Part shown: piece by piece, positions 44,632 through 56,302 of the stretch
Layout: every line of letters begins with the position of its first letter
Numbering within the stretch: position 1 is the first letter of the stretch
NCBI GenBank assembly: GCA_001599915.1
Contig: BCIG01000006.1
Location: 248,001-312,000 of the forward strand
Reading direction: 5' to 3'
Length of the DNA: 64,000 bases
DNA from: Symbiotaphrina buchneri
Taxonomy: Eukaryota; Ascomycota; Symbiotaphrinales; Symbiotaphrinaceae
The notes under the pieces: model-generated
The model's input: only the letters and a program-made list of their open reading frames with translations
Told to the model about the DNA's origin: nothing
Databases searched by the model: none
Translations under genes and position numbers: made by a program

Positions 44632-45326
44632 TCGTTACAGCATACGGAGCATTTGCGATGGGGATTTTGACAGCGATCTTGTGGCGTTCAGGCCGTCCCA
44701 GGAGGGCAACTTTGTGTCCCACTATCCCAGACATTTCGGCGTTATCTGATAGCGGACATTGCAACTGGACGGAGGCGGCGTAAGGGCGTGGCTTTGTGGT
44801 TTCTCATGTATCAGCTTCACATCAGTGTCTCCAAAGCTTGAATGGGGTCCTCTTCGATGCGGGTTGTTCATTAGGTGGATATCATGGTTAGAGCGTACTT
44901 TGATGTCAGCGGCATTCAGAGACCCGATTCGAATTATGATTATGCGCAGTGCGACGGTGTCATGACTGCGATCGACAATCTGCTCCAGGCGATGCGAATA
45001 GTAAAAGGATTTCAGCTACATTGCAATTTGAGCCTGTATAATCCCATAAACCCGATAGTGTGTATTCCTTGGCGTTGAACAAGCAATAGTAACCGGGGTG
45101 ACCAGAAGGAGCATGACGAGGCGTGACTGCAGATTTTCAATTAATGCCCGAGTCCCTTTTCTCTAACAGCTTTGAAGCCCTCGAAACGAATTTTGATTTA
45201 GTGAACGGTTGTGGAAAAGCGACCACTAATACTTCAACAACAATGAAAAGAGAAAGCAGCAACTTTTAAGTTCTAGTGCCCTAAGTGGGATGTGCTGTCA
45301 GAAGCCGCCGAGGGAGCCGTGAAGCC
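44632..45326. other. convergent intergenic NYN gene / RRM gene
   Basis: This is 695 bp with two convergent 3' ends; AT content rises toward the RRM gene. No gene is recognised. Confidence 0.5.
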
Positions 45327-47311
45327 CTACATGATCTGATCCTGAGTGAGGCCGATGCTAGTATCCTCAGTACCCTCCATGGCATCGCCGCCAGACGGGT
45401 TCAGATATTTGACGAAAGAGAGACCGAGAGGGCGCCCGCCGTACTGGTAACCGGTGAACTTGGCTACACAAGTGTCAGTAAAGGTAATCCACCACGCGGT
45501 ACAACACTAAAAGTATTGGGCCCAGGGAGCAGGTATGTCTTACCGATTGCAGTCTCCGCATTCTCAGGGGAATCGAACTGCACAACACCGGTACCGCGCG
45601 ACCTGCCGTTGGGTTCGTACTGGATCTCGGCCCTTTCAACTTTCCCGATCGTGGTGAATAGATCGACCAGATCCTCATTGCTTGTTGACCATGGCAGCTG
45701 TTGTCGTTCAGCGGGAGGCCTGAACGCAGGAAGGGGCATGTAGCTTACGTTGCGGACATAAATTGTCTTACTCCTTTCCCCACCTGAGGTTGCGAAGTCG
45801 GTGAATGGGTTGGGTGGAGCAGCGACGGCACCAGAATCGTAGGCACCGGGGCCAGCAGCAGCAGGGCCACCGCCACCAGCGCCGTATCCGCCGCCATAGC
45901 CACCACGGCCTCCATCGCCTCCTCCAAAGCCTCCCCTGAAGCCGCCTCGGCCACCAAAGCCTCCCCGTCCATAGCCTCCTCCAAAGCCTCCGCGGCCTCC
46001 AAAACCGCCACCGCCACCGGCGAAGCGATCTTCCCGAACCTCCAAAGGACGACCCTGGAATTCGAAGCCATTGAACTGGGCTATGGCATTACGAGCATCC
46101 TCAGGAGATTCGAAGGCGACGATACCTGTGCCCTTAGGCCGTCCGTCAGGACCGATGTGGACATCGGCACGGATAACCGAGCCTTGATGAGCTGCGATCG
46201 GAGACGTTAACAAGGTCTGGCCGCAATTGTAGGATTGTTGAATGTATCTGGTGATACTTACCAGCTTGGCGGAACAAGTCCTTCAAGTCTTGCCAGCCCA
46301 CGGTATAAGGAAGCTAAAATGCTAGTCAACTCCAACCATCTACGGTAACAGCAAGAGACGGGAGTAAGGAAACAAACGTTGGAGACGTAGAGTTGGCGAC
46401 CGCCTCCTCCTGGTGCACCACCGTAACCACCTCCAAAGCCGCCGCGGCCGCCGCCTCCTTCAAAGCCGCCGCGACCACCTGCAGGAGGACCGCTGAATCG
46501 TGGCTCGGCTTCTCGGTCCTTTTCACAACACGAAGTCAGTAAATTGAAACAGCTGAAGTAGGACAAGGACGTGACGCACTTCGCGAACGTATACGAGCCT
46601 GCCCATGAGGTTCTGATTGCTGAGTGTGTTGACGGCGTTTTGGGCTTGTTCCCTCGTTGCGTATTCCACAATCCTGCCGCCCATTAGAATCACCATAATC
46701 CGTCCGCAGCAGTGTGGCAAACTCACCCGCATCCCTACAAGACCCATGGACAACCAGTCCAACCCGTCAATCCAACATCCATCAAATAACCAAGGAGAAA
46801 ACCAGGAAAACCAGCCACATCTATGTATTGGCGCCCACCTTCGACATTCCATTTGGAAGTAATAGCACATCGGCGAAGAGTACTTCTCCAGCTGCAGGCA
46901 ACCAGTCAGAAACAATAATGACCCACAGGAATAGAGATCTTCAGCTTTGGACGAACCCTGTCTCATGAAATCCTTCAAGTGATGCCACTTGACGTCGTAC
47001 GACAGATTGCCGACATAGACACGACGGTCCTGCTGAGAGGACTCTCGCAAACTCTGCATCATCTGTTCCTTCGCGACGGCTCGATCCTCGAAGTTACGGG
47101 GGGGTGCCCTGGATCCAGAGTAACCAGCCTCGCCGCCAGCAGCTCCGCTCATAGGCGAACGAGATCTGCGATCGCTCCTTCGATAGTCTTCGCGGCTACG
47201 AGACCTGCTGCGAGGGGAGTAGGACCTACGGCTTCGGCGAGGGCTACGTGAGCGACGCCTTGGCGAACGAGATCTCTCGCGCTGATATGTGTCAGTATAA
47301 GAGCCGCTCAT
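45327..47311 (-). CDS. GBP2: Gbp2/Hrb1-type SR-like protein with three RRMs
   Basis: Gbp2/Hrb1 proteins are shuttling SR-like factors that load on pre-mRNA with THO/TREX and help nuclear mRNA surveillance. Nine exons read 47311-46957, 46891-46839, 46734-46727, 46673-46580, 46518-46378, 46313-46262, 46191-45749, 45697-45544 and 45463-45327, giving 478 residues. An N-terminal SR/RS domain (about 1-55) is followed by RRM1 (RRVYVGNLSYDVKW), an RGG spacer, RRM2 (RQLYVSNLPYTVGW), a long Gly/Arg/Tyr-rich linker, and RRM3 (KTIYVRNLPWSTSN, ending FVKYLNPSG). RNP motifs are intact in all three. Exon 3 is only 8 nt and completes the RNP1-like KGCGIVEYAT of RRM1; leaving it out would shift frame. Confidence 0.92.
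46727..46734 (-). other. 8-nt microexon in the GBP2-like gene
   Basis: The microexon is GGATGCGG, between a TTGTAG acceptor and a GTGAGT donor. Joined to its neighbours it encodes Gly-Cys-Gly in KGCGIVEYA, which fits the conserved RRM1 RNP1 region exactly. Any other join across this stretch loses frame or the motif. Confidence 0.85.
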
Positions 47312-49134
47312 TAATCCTGAAAACCCGATGTCAAAGTAATCGATGTAAGTGGAAGGTTGAGAGCGGGTGGGTGGACCGATGCCTAGTCAGATGCGCCCAG
47401 AGCTTGAATGGACAAGCCCAACCGATTTTCGGTTGTTGCCGCAGCGGCTATGCAGCGCAACCCCTTCACAGAAACTGGCCTGCACAAAGCTCGCAGCATA
47501 TGACATGCTATAGCTAGCTGTACAGCTCCAATCGAAGTGACGGGATGGCTGAGTGCACAGATTGAGCCTAAAAAAAACCATTGAACTTACTTCTCGAGGA
47601 CGGTAACTGTCGGAATCTGGCAAGTGAGAAGAGTAAGCCTCCGACACAACAACTAGGAGAAGCTTGGTGAAAGGATTGGAGAGGGGCCCCAGCCGGAAAG
47701 ACTGAACGGGGGACGGGAAGTAATAACGGTGACGAACCCATGGTTTATTGTATAGGATTGCCGGATAACTGTGATATGAAATGGCAGAATACCACTTGAG
47801 CACGGTACACGAAGGCCCGCTCGGCGTAAGTGGTTGTGGAAAAGTCGGACAGGGGGTGTAGTGCCGCAGTATCGGGACCAGGTGCAACTCGTCGTGGCTG
47901 CAAGTGGAGTCAGAACCGAGAATGAGAGAGGTGAATAATGACACGGTCGACCAATGTAAGTGACCAGTAATATCGAAGAGATAGGGTCAGACGGTTAGAC
48001 GATGGTTCGATCGGTCTGGCTGTGGGGATGCTTCCGTGCACGAGGCCGCGATGGGAAGGGGAAGGAAAGGTAAGACTAGCGACGATGCCTGGTGCTTCTG
48101 CCTTACAGTAGTCAGTACAGCAACAAGGGATCCCGATGCCGCCAATGCTGCGATCTTGAGGGGACGTCGAGCACGCGCAGCACGCCGGTGTCTAGGTCTT
48201 TCGCTCAGGTGCTGTCACACAGAAAGTACAGTGGCTTCACCACGCCAGCCTCGTAAAAGCCCTCGGAGACCAAACCACTCTTGCTTAGATGCAGCTGGCA
48301 GAAAGGAGCTCGAACATAAGGCAGAGCTCAGCACCCATCTTGACCGGTGGTCTCTACCGGCATGTTGGTGCGGTGATGTATGGGGAACAAAGTACTCGTA
48401 CTCGAAAACAATTGAGCACGGTAAACTGCTTTGGGGCACTTACCGACTGTGGACGATCGGAAATCGTACGCGTGAAAATGTGCCGGAGCACTGCGAGAGC
48501 AACCCGTGTAGGAAAGGCGTGAGGAGAAGACGCAACGGTGATGCGCCAATCACAAAGCTGATTCTACAAAGAAGGCACCAGCGGCTGAAAGTCAGCAAAA
48601 GACAGTCGAGCCGGAAGGTAGATACCAAGGGAACCAGACCAGGTTTGTCTGGCACTCTGAGATAGGAAGTGGTAAGGTTGAGCACTCGTACCTGGTACCA
48701 AGTTTTCCTAGTTGTTCCGCACGAAGAGCGGAGACAAGCCCACACGCACACACACGCACACGGCCCGAGATACGAAGCAGGATCTGCTGTTTCGGACTTC
48801 AGGCAGAATCCACGGTTAGCGGGAGCCACGACTTCAAGGATGGAGAAACCGATGGAAACGGGCAAGAATTGCTTGCTCATGGGAGCCCATGCGCACTCAC
48901 CTTTGCAGCAATTAGGGCAAGTAACGGCCCCTGTTCGCCCGCTCTAACGTCACGGCAAGTGCGGGAAGGGCTGATGATGGTTGGGATTGGATACCGACAA
49001 GTGGTTATCGGTGCACGAATGTACAGATACTGTCGGGGACCGTGGGGAGTACGGTAGGTGAGTGGGTGGAGAGACAACGGACAAGCAGACGTCTCGGACT
49101 GGCACTGGCACTGGGCGCGGGAGATACGAATCCT
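47312..49134. other. gene-free region upstream of the RRM gene
   Basis: No open frame here (the longest is about 209 codons at 48036-48665, plus) shows family resemblance or splice support. A CACACG-rich tract lies near 48739-48762. The first part presumably holds the RRM gene promoter and leader. Confidence 0.5.
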
Positions 49135-49136
49135 TT

Positions 49137-49176
<40 letters not shown>

Positions 49177-49191
49177 NNNNNNNNNNNNNNN

Positions 49192-49262
<71 letters not shown>
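49135..49262. repeat. (TAA)n microsatellite with a 15-base assembly gap
   Basis: A near-perfect TAA/ATT triplet array runs on both sides of 15 N (49177-49191). True array length is unknown because the gap is an assembly placeholder. Confidence 0.95.
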
Positions 49263-49560
49263 TGTTTAAATAGTCCTCCTAAACCTCATGCATTTGTATC
49301 ATTACCTTTACAAAGTATAGCCCTTTTATCTGTTTGTTCTCAATTAAGTTACTAACTCCTTAAGATATGGCTAGTCGAAATCGAATCGACACACATCGTT
49401 CAAGGAAAATAAGTATAGAGTAATTCATTTTTATATTTGTACAAGATAGTACGTAATCTAATTATACCTGGTTGGTTACTATACTTAATATTTCTAAATA
49501 TGCATTTTTAGGTTCACTTAGAAGTACAGCCCAGTTAATTAGTTATGAACTTATTTTAAC
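49263..49560. other. AT-rich island
   Basis: About 300 bp immediately after the TAA array are clearly more AT-rich than the rest of the window, rich in TA and TT and without a usable frame. It could be a decayed repeat changed by C-to-T mutation or simply a low-complexity spacer. I recognise no element family. Confidence 0.55.
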
Positions 49561-51653
49561 TTCTGCAATACAACCTGAAAAGGTGGAGCTTCGGCTCACT
49601 AGCCCCGGAACGGCTTGGCAGTATGGTGTGCCGAAAGCATTCGAGATGTGACCTCCACGACCTTGCTCGGACTCCCTTGCTACTATGTACTCTACTTGCT
49701 AAATCCAGATCGTCGGCTCCCTCGTAATCATAATCCATTGCTCACATGAAGTAAACTCGATCCTCTCTGCTACGGAGACAGAAAGCAGGAAATTTCATCC
49801 TGTTCGACGGATCTAGCTCCACGTGGATATCGCTTCGTGAGCCGGAGAACGAACGGTACGGCCAAATCTTGTAGTATCAATCATGATTAAAAATCACAAT
49901 TCGAGAACAGTACGGTATATTATTGCCCAGTGAGCTATAGGCACTATGGACCAGCTTTAAGAAGCTATCAACGTGCCTGCATGTTCGAGCTGATGCCTTG
50001 GCCAACTCCATTCGATGGCGATGGAAACACCAATGATAGTAAAGGTACGAGTATGAATCCTCCAGCATTTGATCATTGTTGCTACTGAGCCTTGATCAGC
50101 ATGCCCTGGCCTGGCACAACGGCCCCCAGGACAGAAGCTCAAGCTGCAAGGTACGACGAGTACAGGCCTAATGCACGTACAGTAAGGGAAGGTAGGTACC
50201 TCAGTTAAGACGCTCAGGCAGAAAGCGGAACAGTCACATCTACTGCAGGTAAAGGTCAGGAAGGTTTCGTAAGGTACCTTTACCGTAGTGAGACAGTGAG
50301 ACACTAGTAATGCACAATGACCCCAGCAGCAGCTGCAGGTGCAGTTAAGAGCACGCACGCACGCACGCGCGCACAAGCAAGCATTCAACACGCTGCAGAG
50401 TGCAAATAACCGGATGAGGTACATAAAGTTCGTTTATCATTGCATCCGGAGCATATCCAGGATCAGTTCGCCGGCAGACGCCTGTCACCAGCCTTGCGCT
50501 ATTAATGCAGATGGCCGCCGTTTTGCTTTCAGACGAACTTCTTCCGTGCTTACTGAAGTACGGTATGCAGTGGCCGGCGCACCACAAGGCCGTTTGATTT
50601 CTCCACATAACCACGCCTAGGCATTGGTGGGCAAACTTTGCCCACGATTTCGGGCTTTAATGCTCCGTCTGCTCCGGTTATGTGGGGAAGGTTTCCATGA
50701 GTGCTTATCTGTATTGGTCTGGCTGCTGAACATCAAGAGTCAACATCAATTCTCGTAAGTCTATTGAAGACGAGCGGAGAGACTCCATCTCAGACCTCCG
50801 GACTCTGAATTCTCCAGAGCCAATCTCTAAATAATTTCCGTCCTTGTGGAACTGAGGCAATAGCTCTGTGGACCAACAGCACGTTATCAATTGCGAAGGA
50901 TGCGAGAGATGAACGCAGGTGATCCCTGTCTCGTGTACTGGATGGCCTAATCATGGCATTTCAGGGTCAGGACTCAGGCAACGGCTTACCCGTAGAACTT
51001 TTCTTATTGCTTGTGCCACCGCAGTTGGCCTGCCGGAAAATGTTTCTGCCAGTGAAATTATCCTCACATTTACTGAGTCCATCATCCTGCTCTTCTCTAT
51101 CAATGGCTAGTGGTAACGAGGATCCATACTGTAGAAGCCCATACCGGCTTCTGACTGTCCTTTGCCTCTAGCGTATGGCAACGAATACCTTCCTAGCTTG
51201 AAGAAACTTCTAAGCTGTTACCCCAATCGTATCCAATGCGACACAAGAGAGTTGTTAAGGAGGGTTAGGTAGCTCCATCACTGCAACGATCAACGGTCAC
51301 TCTCGCCTTTGTAGGCCAATGCGTCTTTGTGTTCGGTTGGACGTCTCCCCCATCTGGACAGCAACCGGCGCTCCGGATGCCAAAATCGAAAACTCTTTGA
51401 GGCCTCTGACAATTACTACCTGCCATATCCAGAGCACTCCGTAGTAGATTTAACGTTTCGCCAGATGAGAACAAGCAATTGTCCGCTCGTTGTTATTTCG
51501 GTACCTTTACCTTTCACTCAAACCTTCTCGGAATTATCCGTCCGAGGTCAACCTTCAAGAGCTCCACCTCTAGCATCATGCAGTTACGGACATATCGAGC
51601 TGTACTTCCCAAAGCGACCCAAGACTGAGAGATAGCGGTAACGAGGGCCGATA
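49561..51653. other. gene-free region before COQ9
   Basis: This 2.1-kb stretch has scattered GGTACC and AAGGTA motifs (about 50190-50285), an (ACGC)n tract at about 50351-50372, and no open frame with coding character. The last few hundred bases should be the COQ9 promoter. Confidence 0.5.
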
Positions 51654-52536
51654 ATGTCCGGGACAGGCCAGTCCCTTCTCCGACCTGCAGGTGGCCTTGC
51701 CAGGAGTTGGCAGCGATTGGGTGGACGGGCTGGAATCCCCTTTGCCATCAAGCGTCGTTATCATTCTTATGATGAAGACGTAGTCCAGCCACCCTTCCCC
51801 TCAACCGAGGCAACCTTGCTCGCTGCTGCCTATTCCCACGTACCCACTGAGGGTTTCACGGACGCTGCGCTCACTCTCGGGGCGAGAGATGCTGGATATC
51901 TCGATGTGTCGGTCAATCTTTTCCCACGTGGAGTATTTGACCTTGTCAACTATCACTTGGTCACCCAAAGATTGGCTCTGAAGGACCGGGTGCAGATTGG
52001 GGAGGACTCAAAATTAGGAGTTGGCAAAAAGGTGCGGTTGCTGACACTGGAGCGGCTAAGAGCCAACGCTCCTATCATTGGCAAATGGCCGGAAGTGAGT
52101 GGCCGCCTGTCTAATACATGGGTCCACAAGTAAACTTAATGGCGTCCAGGCGTTAGCGATCATGGCGAAACCCTCTAATGTGCCACGCTCTGTTGCGGAG
52201 CTTGCAAGACTGGCGGATGAGATATGGTTTCTGGCTGGTGATACTACTGTTGACTCAAGCTGGTATACTAAACGCGCAAGCTTATCGGCCATCTACTCTA
52301 GCACAGGTGGGCTTAACCCCTTGCAAAGTAAGAGCGCACCAGTTGACGTGGATATTATAGAGCTCTTCATGACCCAGGACCGATCGCCCGAATTCACGGA
52401 AACGGAAGAATTCCTTGATCGCCGACTAGAGGACGCCAGGAAGGTAGGATCCGGAGTGTCCGGGTTAAGCCAGTGGCTAAGCTTCAATGCGTCCGCCTTC
52501 GTCAACGTGGCAAGAAGTAAGGGGGCCCGAATATGA
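51654..52536 (+). CDS. COQ9: ubiquinone biosynthesis protein Coq9
   Basis: Coq9 is a lipid-binding subunit of the mitochondrial coenzyme Q synthome that supports Coq7. Two exons, 51654-52094 and 52150-52536, give 275 residues. The first 35 are Arg-rich and uncharged by acids (LARSWQRLGGRAG), as in a presequence. The TetR-like fold follows: AAYSHVPTEGFTDAALTLGA, LFPRGVFDLVNYHL, LTLERLRANAPIIGKWPE, and the COQ9 domain core ADEIWFLAGDTTVDSSWYTKR, ending FLDRRLEDARKVGSGVSG and a terminal helix. The intron is 55 nt with GTGAGT. It is tail-to-tail with the next gene, 106 bp apart. Confidence 0.94.
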
Positions 52537-52642
52537 GATGAGGGCCGAAGCCTGTACTGCCCGGTCATTCGTGTCGGATTATGGCTCAGCTTGTGTGAGA
52601 CTGGGTCGAGCTTTATCTTGGCGCTCGACCACCAAGATGATC

Positions 52643-53839
52643 TCAGCCGGCTTTCTCCAAATGACTCGTCAAAATCTTCCTGGCGGCTGATAATCTCTCA
52701 TAGCCGCTGTTTAATCTTTCGATTTGGAAGAGATAGGCCCAGGTTGGTGTACCGGTCTCTTTCCTTGCAAGTCTCATCGCAGTCTTCCTCTCTTTGCGGA
52801 GGGACTTCAAGATATCGAGGGTTCCAGAATCCGGCTGTATGCCTTCTCGTTCCATTTGAAGAAGCAGCTCTGCAATCTGGCTGAAATCGAAGTATTCCTT
52901 CCAGAGGATAGTGATGTGTTCGTTTAGCAAAGCTATCGTGGCACCGAGAAGATAGGAAAGCCCTTGATGGGCTCTGATAGTCGGAAGTATGGATAGAGCC
53001 AAAGTAGGATTACAGAATCCACGGTGAATGATCCGTAATGCCATAAGCAAGCACACAGGATAGACTGTGGCGAGAATGACAGCTTCGGGGATCGTGTCTT
53101 CAGCGCCTGCCTGGGCTTCGTTTCCATGTTCATTCTCCACTAAAGTTTGACCCATGCCATCGAACTCCAATGCTGCATTTAGCTTCCGAGCGATTTGGAA
53201 GACTTCTTGTTCGAGGACGACCCAGGCCTCGCGGTCAGTCTTCGTATGCCGCAGCTGCGATTCTATCCGCGCAATGATCCCTTCGGAAGCATAAAGGATT
53301 GCCTTGGTATCCTTCGTTCTCCAATGCCCGTTATCAGGTATGCTCTGGAACCGTAACAGATCCAGGTGCCTTTGACTGGGCCCGACATCCACAGGGGCGC
53401 CAGGTGCGATAAAGTCTGAGTCGACCACATATTCATTTCTTGCTTTTGTACGGCCTTTGCCCACTCCTGGCAATGAATCTTCACCTTTGCTCTCGTAGGT
53501 ACCAACATCGGTTGTGCTCTCGGATGTCGTGTAGAGGTCTGCAATGAACTGTGCTATGGCTTCGGGCTCTTCCTGGGTCACGCCTGGCTCGTCAGACAGC
53601 CCCGCATAGGAAGCTGGTGACGAGGGGAGGACGCGTATGTCATGAACACATGATGTTGTTGAAAAGCTGCATCTTCCAGCTGCTGGGCATTCAGCTCGGA
53701 ATCTGCATGCTGGGGGATAGAGAAAGGGAAGTATCGTGGAAGTTCTGTCGATCCCTGCCCCTGCGAGCGGAGATGCGCTTGGTCGGCGTCTTGCACATGC
53801 TCGAGCAAGGATACCAGCACGAGGAGTTGCTGAAGCCAT
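52643..53839 (-). CDS. Mtf2/Nam1-like mitochondrial RNA-processing protein
   Basis: A single exon of 398 residues. The ATG at 53839 gives MASATPRAGILARACARRRP, a basic N-terminus typical of matrix import; the frame opens further upstream but without an ATG. The middle is acidic and low-complexity (about 70-150). The C-terminal half (about 180-385) fits my memory of the fungal Mtf2-like domain: RFQSIPDNGHWRTKDTK, WVVLEQEVFQIARKLN, LATVYPVCLLMALRIIHRGF, SILPTIRAHQGLSYLLGA, LLLQMEREGIQPDSGTLDIL and a final MRLARKETGTPTWAYLFQIERL. Mtf2/Nam1 in yeast couples mitochondrial RNA polymerase to RNA processing and translation. Overall similarity in this family is low, so the specific role is uncertain. 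Confidence 0.75.
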   Translation of the reverse strand: MASATPRAGILARACARRRPSASPLAGAGIDRTSTILPFLYPPACRFRAECPAAGRCSFSTTSCVHDIRVLPSSPASYAGLSDEPGVTQEEPEAIAQFIADLYTTSESTTDVGTYESKGEDSLPGVGKGRTKARNEYVVDSDFIAPGAPVDVGPSQRHLDLLRFQSIPDNGHWRTKDTKAILYASEGIIARIESQLRHTKTDREAWVVLEQEVFQIARKLNAALEFDGMGQTLVENEHGNEAQAGAEDTIPEAVILATVYPVCLLMALRIIHRGFCNPTLALSILPTIRAHQGLSYLLGATIALLNEHITILWKEYFDFSQIAELLLQMEREGIQPDSGTLDILKSLRKERKTAMRLARKETGTPTWAYLFQIERLNSGYERLSAARKILTSHLEKAG

Positions 53840-54143
53840 CCTCACTCACCCGAATTGCCAGATTGCCAGGTTCTGGGTCCCGCGGAGGGCGGATTACTGG
53901 AAGGCCAACACAAGGTACTGCGCTCATTGAGAAAAGGACGGATAAAAGGCCCGTGCATATGGTTAGAGCCACTGCGGAAATCTGGGGTTCAGTGAAAGCC
54001 ACAAAGCCGCACTAGCCCAGAACGCGTTTAAATGATTTAATGCCCGCTTTAATTGGGACGCCCCTTGCGCGCGTCCACCCGCGACAATGAGCGTTGATTG
54101 ATATCCTAGAGTTGCAATCAATTATGTGAGAGCAGTATACACT
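53840..54143. promoter_or_regulatory. divergent promoter region Mtf2-like / CMR1
   Basis: These 304 bp separate two genes that point apart. No named element is evident. Confidence 0.4.
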
Positions 54144-55909
54144 ATGGCACGACGAGCAGCAGAACCATTAAATGAGTATGAGCTGCAGAGACAGCAGAAC
54201 ATAGCCCAGAACCAGGCGCTGCTGAAGGAGCTGCAGCTCAATGCTGCCTCTGCCGGCCTTGCGCCCAAGCCTCGATCTGCGCCTTCAAGTACGTCAAAGT
54301 CGCACAAGAGGAGGGTTACGCCGAAGAAGGAGCCCGTCGAGAGTCTGCCGCGCCGTACCTCGTCAAGATTGGCCGGTCTTCAGGCGGATAGCGAGGTTGC
54401 CAAGCGCAAAGCGAAGGAGGAGCATGAAGCTATCAAGCAGGCTGAACGAGCCAAACGTCAGCGGGTTTCCGGAGATCTAAACCTGAGCGACATCATCGTT
54501 GGGGGAAAGCAATGGGACAAGAATGGAAATTTCCTGACGGACGTGGTGGGAAAGGGCAGTAGATATGGGAGGACGTTTGGGGAAGAAGATATCAAGCAGA
54601 CGACAGACAAGAGCCTGAAGGCCCTTCGCGAGCGCATGAGCGGCCTGCAGCTCTATGAGGATTTCGAACCAAACAGTGAGTTTTGTTCACATATAACCAA
54701 ATTGGCGGGCTGACGATCTCGTGCAGGGATAAAGATCACTCCAGAGCGCATTGTATGTTTCGAAACCAATACGCAGAGATACTCTTCTTGCAAGATTCTG
54801 ACCTTGAATAGTACTGCTTGGGATTCCATCCTACGACGGACAAGCCATTGGTCTTCGCAGGGGATAAGATGGGCAACTTGGGACTGTTTGATGCCTCGCA
54901 ATCCCCTGCAGACATTAAACAGGAAGACGAGGATGAGGAGGCCGACGAGCCAGAGCCAGCCATAACTACCTTCAAACTGCACACCCGCACTATTTCCTCC
55001 TTTCAGTTTGGTCCACACGATCCCAACGCACTGTATTCTTCATCCTACGACTCATCCATCCGCAAACTCGATCTCTCCAAAGGCGTGGCAACGGAGGTGT
55101 ACGCCCCCGAGGGCCAAGAAATTGAGGAGCTGATTTCAGGGGTCGAGATCCCGTCCACCGAGCCCCATCTACTGTATTTCTCCACCATTGAAGGCCGGTT
55201 TGGTCGGCACGATACCCGCTCGCCCAAAGACACAGAGCTATGGCAACTGTCCGAGAAGAAGATTGGCGGCTTTAGCTTGCACCCCTTGCACCCTCACATC
55301 CTAGCTACGGCATCTTTGGACAGGATGTTGAAGATCTGGGATCTACGGAAGATTTCTGGCTCCAAAGATTTGCGACTGCCGGCTTTGCTGGGCGAGCATG
55401 AATCTCGCCTGTCCGTGTCCCATGCAGCTTTCAATCGTGAAGGGCGCGTGGCTACAGCAAGTTACGATGATACAGTCAAGATCTATAATTTCACAGACGC
55501 CGGAAAGTGGAAAGTTGGCCATGACATTGGCATGAAAGCAATGGAGCCTGAGACGATCGTGAAACACAACAACCAGACCGGGCGATGGGTGACAATGTAT
55601 GCTCCTTACCTCTCATTTGCTTTCTTCTTTGTCAACCACCATATCACGTTTCCGGGCAATCATGAGCTTACTTGTTCTCTTTTCGGCAGACTTCGAGCTC
55701 AATGGCAATTGCACCCGCAAGATGGCATGCAGCGCTTCTGCATCGGCAACATGAACCGGTTCATAGACATCTATAGCGATAAGGGCGAGCAATTGGCACA
55801 GTTGGGAAGCGAGTCCATCACTGCCGTGCCCGCTGTAGCTCAGTTTCATCCTACACGGGACTGGATCGCTGGCGGCACCGCTAGTGGAAAGTTGTGTCTC
55901 TGGATGTGA
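54144..55909 (+). CDS. CMR1: Cmr1/WDR76 DNA-damage-linked WD40 protein
   Basis: Cmr1 is a nuclear WD40 protein that gathers at intranuclear quality-control sites after replication stress. Exons read 54144-54675, 54727-54752, 54812-55596 and 55690-55909, giving 520 residues. A Lys/Arg-rich N-terminus (about 1-130, with [20 protein letters not shown] and [15 protein letters not shown]) precedes the WD40 domain. Blades are visible at [77 protein letters not shown] and the last [20 protein letters not shown]. Exon 2 is only 26 nt (RIKITPERI) and is needed to join the frames. Confidence 0.94.
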
Positions 55910-56302
55910 TCATCCCCTTCAGCGGAAGTACCCCTGGGTACACCTGTCTTGAATCCAAGTCACGGCTTCTTCTCGATCAAGAATGGAATCTGTTAACAGT
56001 CAGTTCTGCGATTCTGTGTTCTCGCATGTTCCAGTAGCTGTAGATGTGAATGGCTGAGTGAGGATCACTGTGCAAAAAGTAAAGTTCAATGAAGTAACTC
56101 TTGATTGTAATGGTTGGCTGCTCCCTATAGATCGGACCTATTTGGAGTGATCATGCGTCCGCCAGCGTAAATGGTCAAACAAGTCTATCTATCTATGAAT
56201 TGTGTCTCCTAATACTTTTCGCCCAATTTGGATGACTGTTGGAAATCCTGAACTCTGTGTGACAAAGCTTCCCTCCGGGGCTGCGGTTGCTAGGTCATGG
56301 GC
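55910..56302. other. convergent intergenic CMR1 / DIM2
   Basis: This is 393 bp with two convergent 3' ends. Nothing else is recognised. Confidence 0.5.

Noticed and set aside
48036-48665. 209-codon plus-strand frame
   Set aside because: Arg/Ser/Thr-rich with no family match, and nearby frames are equally open; probably chance in GC-balanced spacer.
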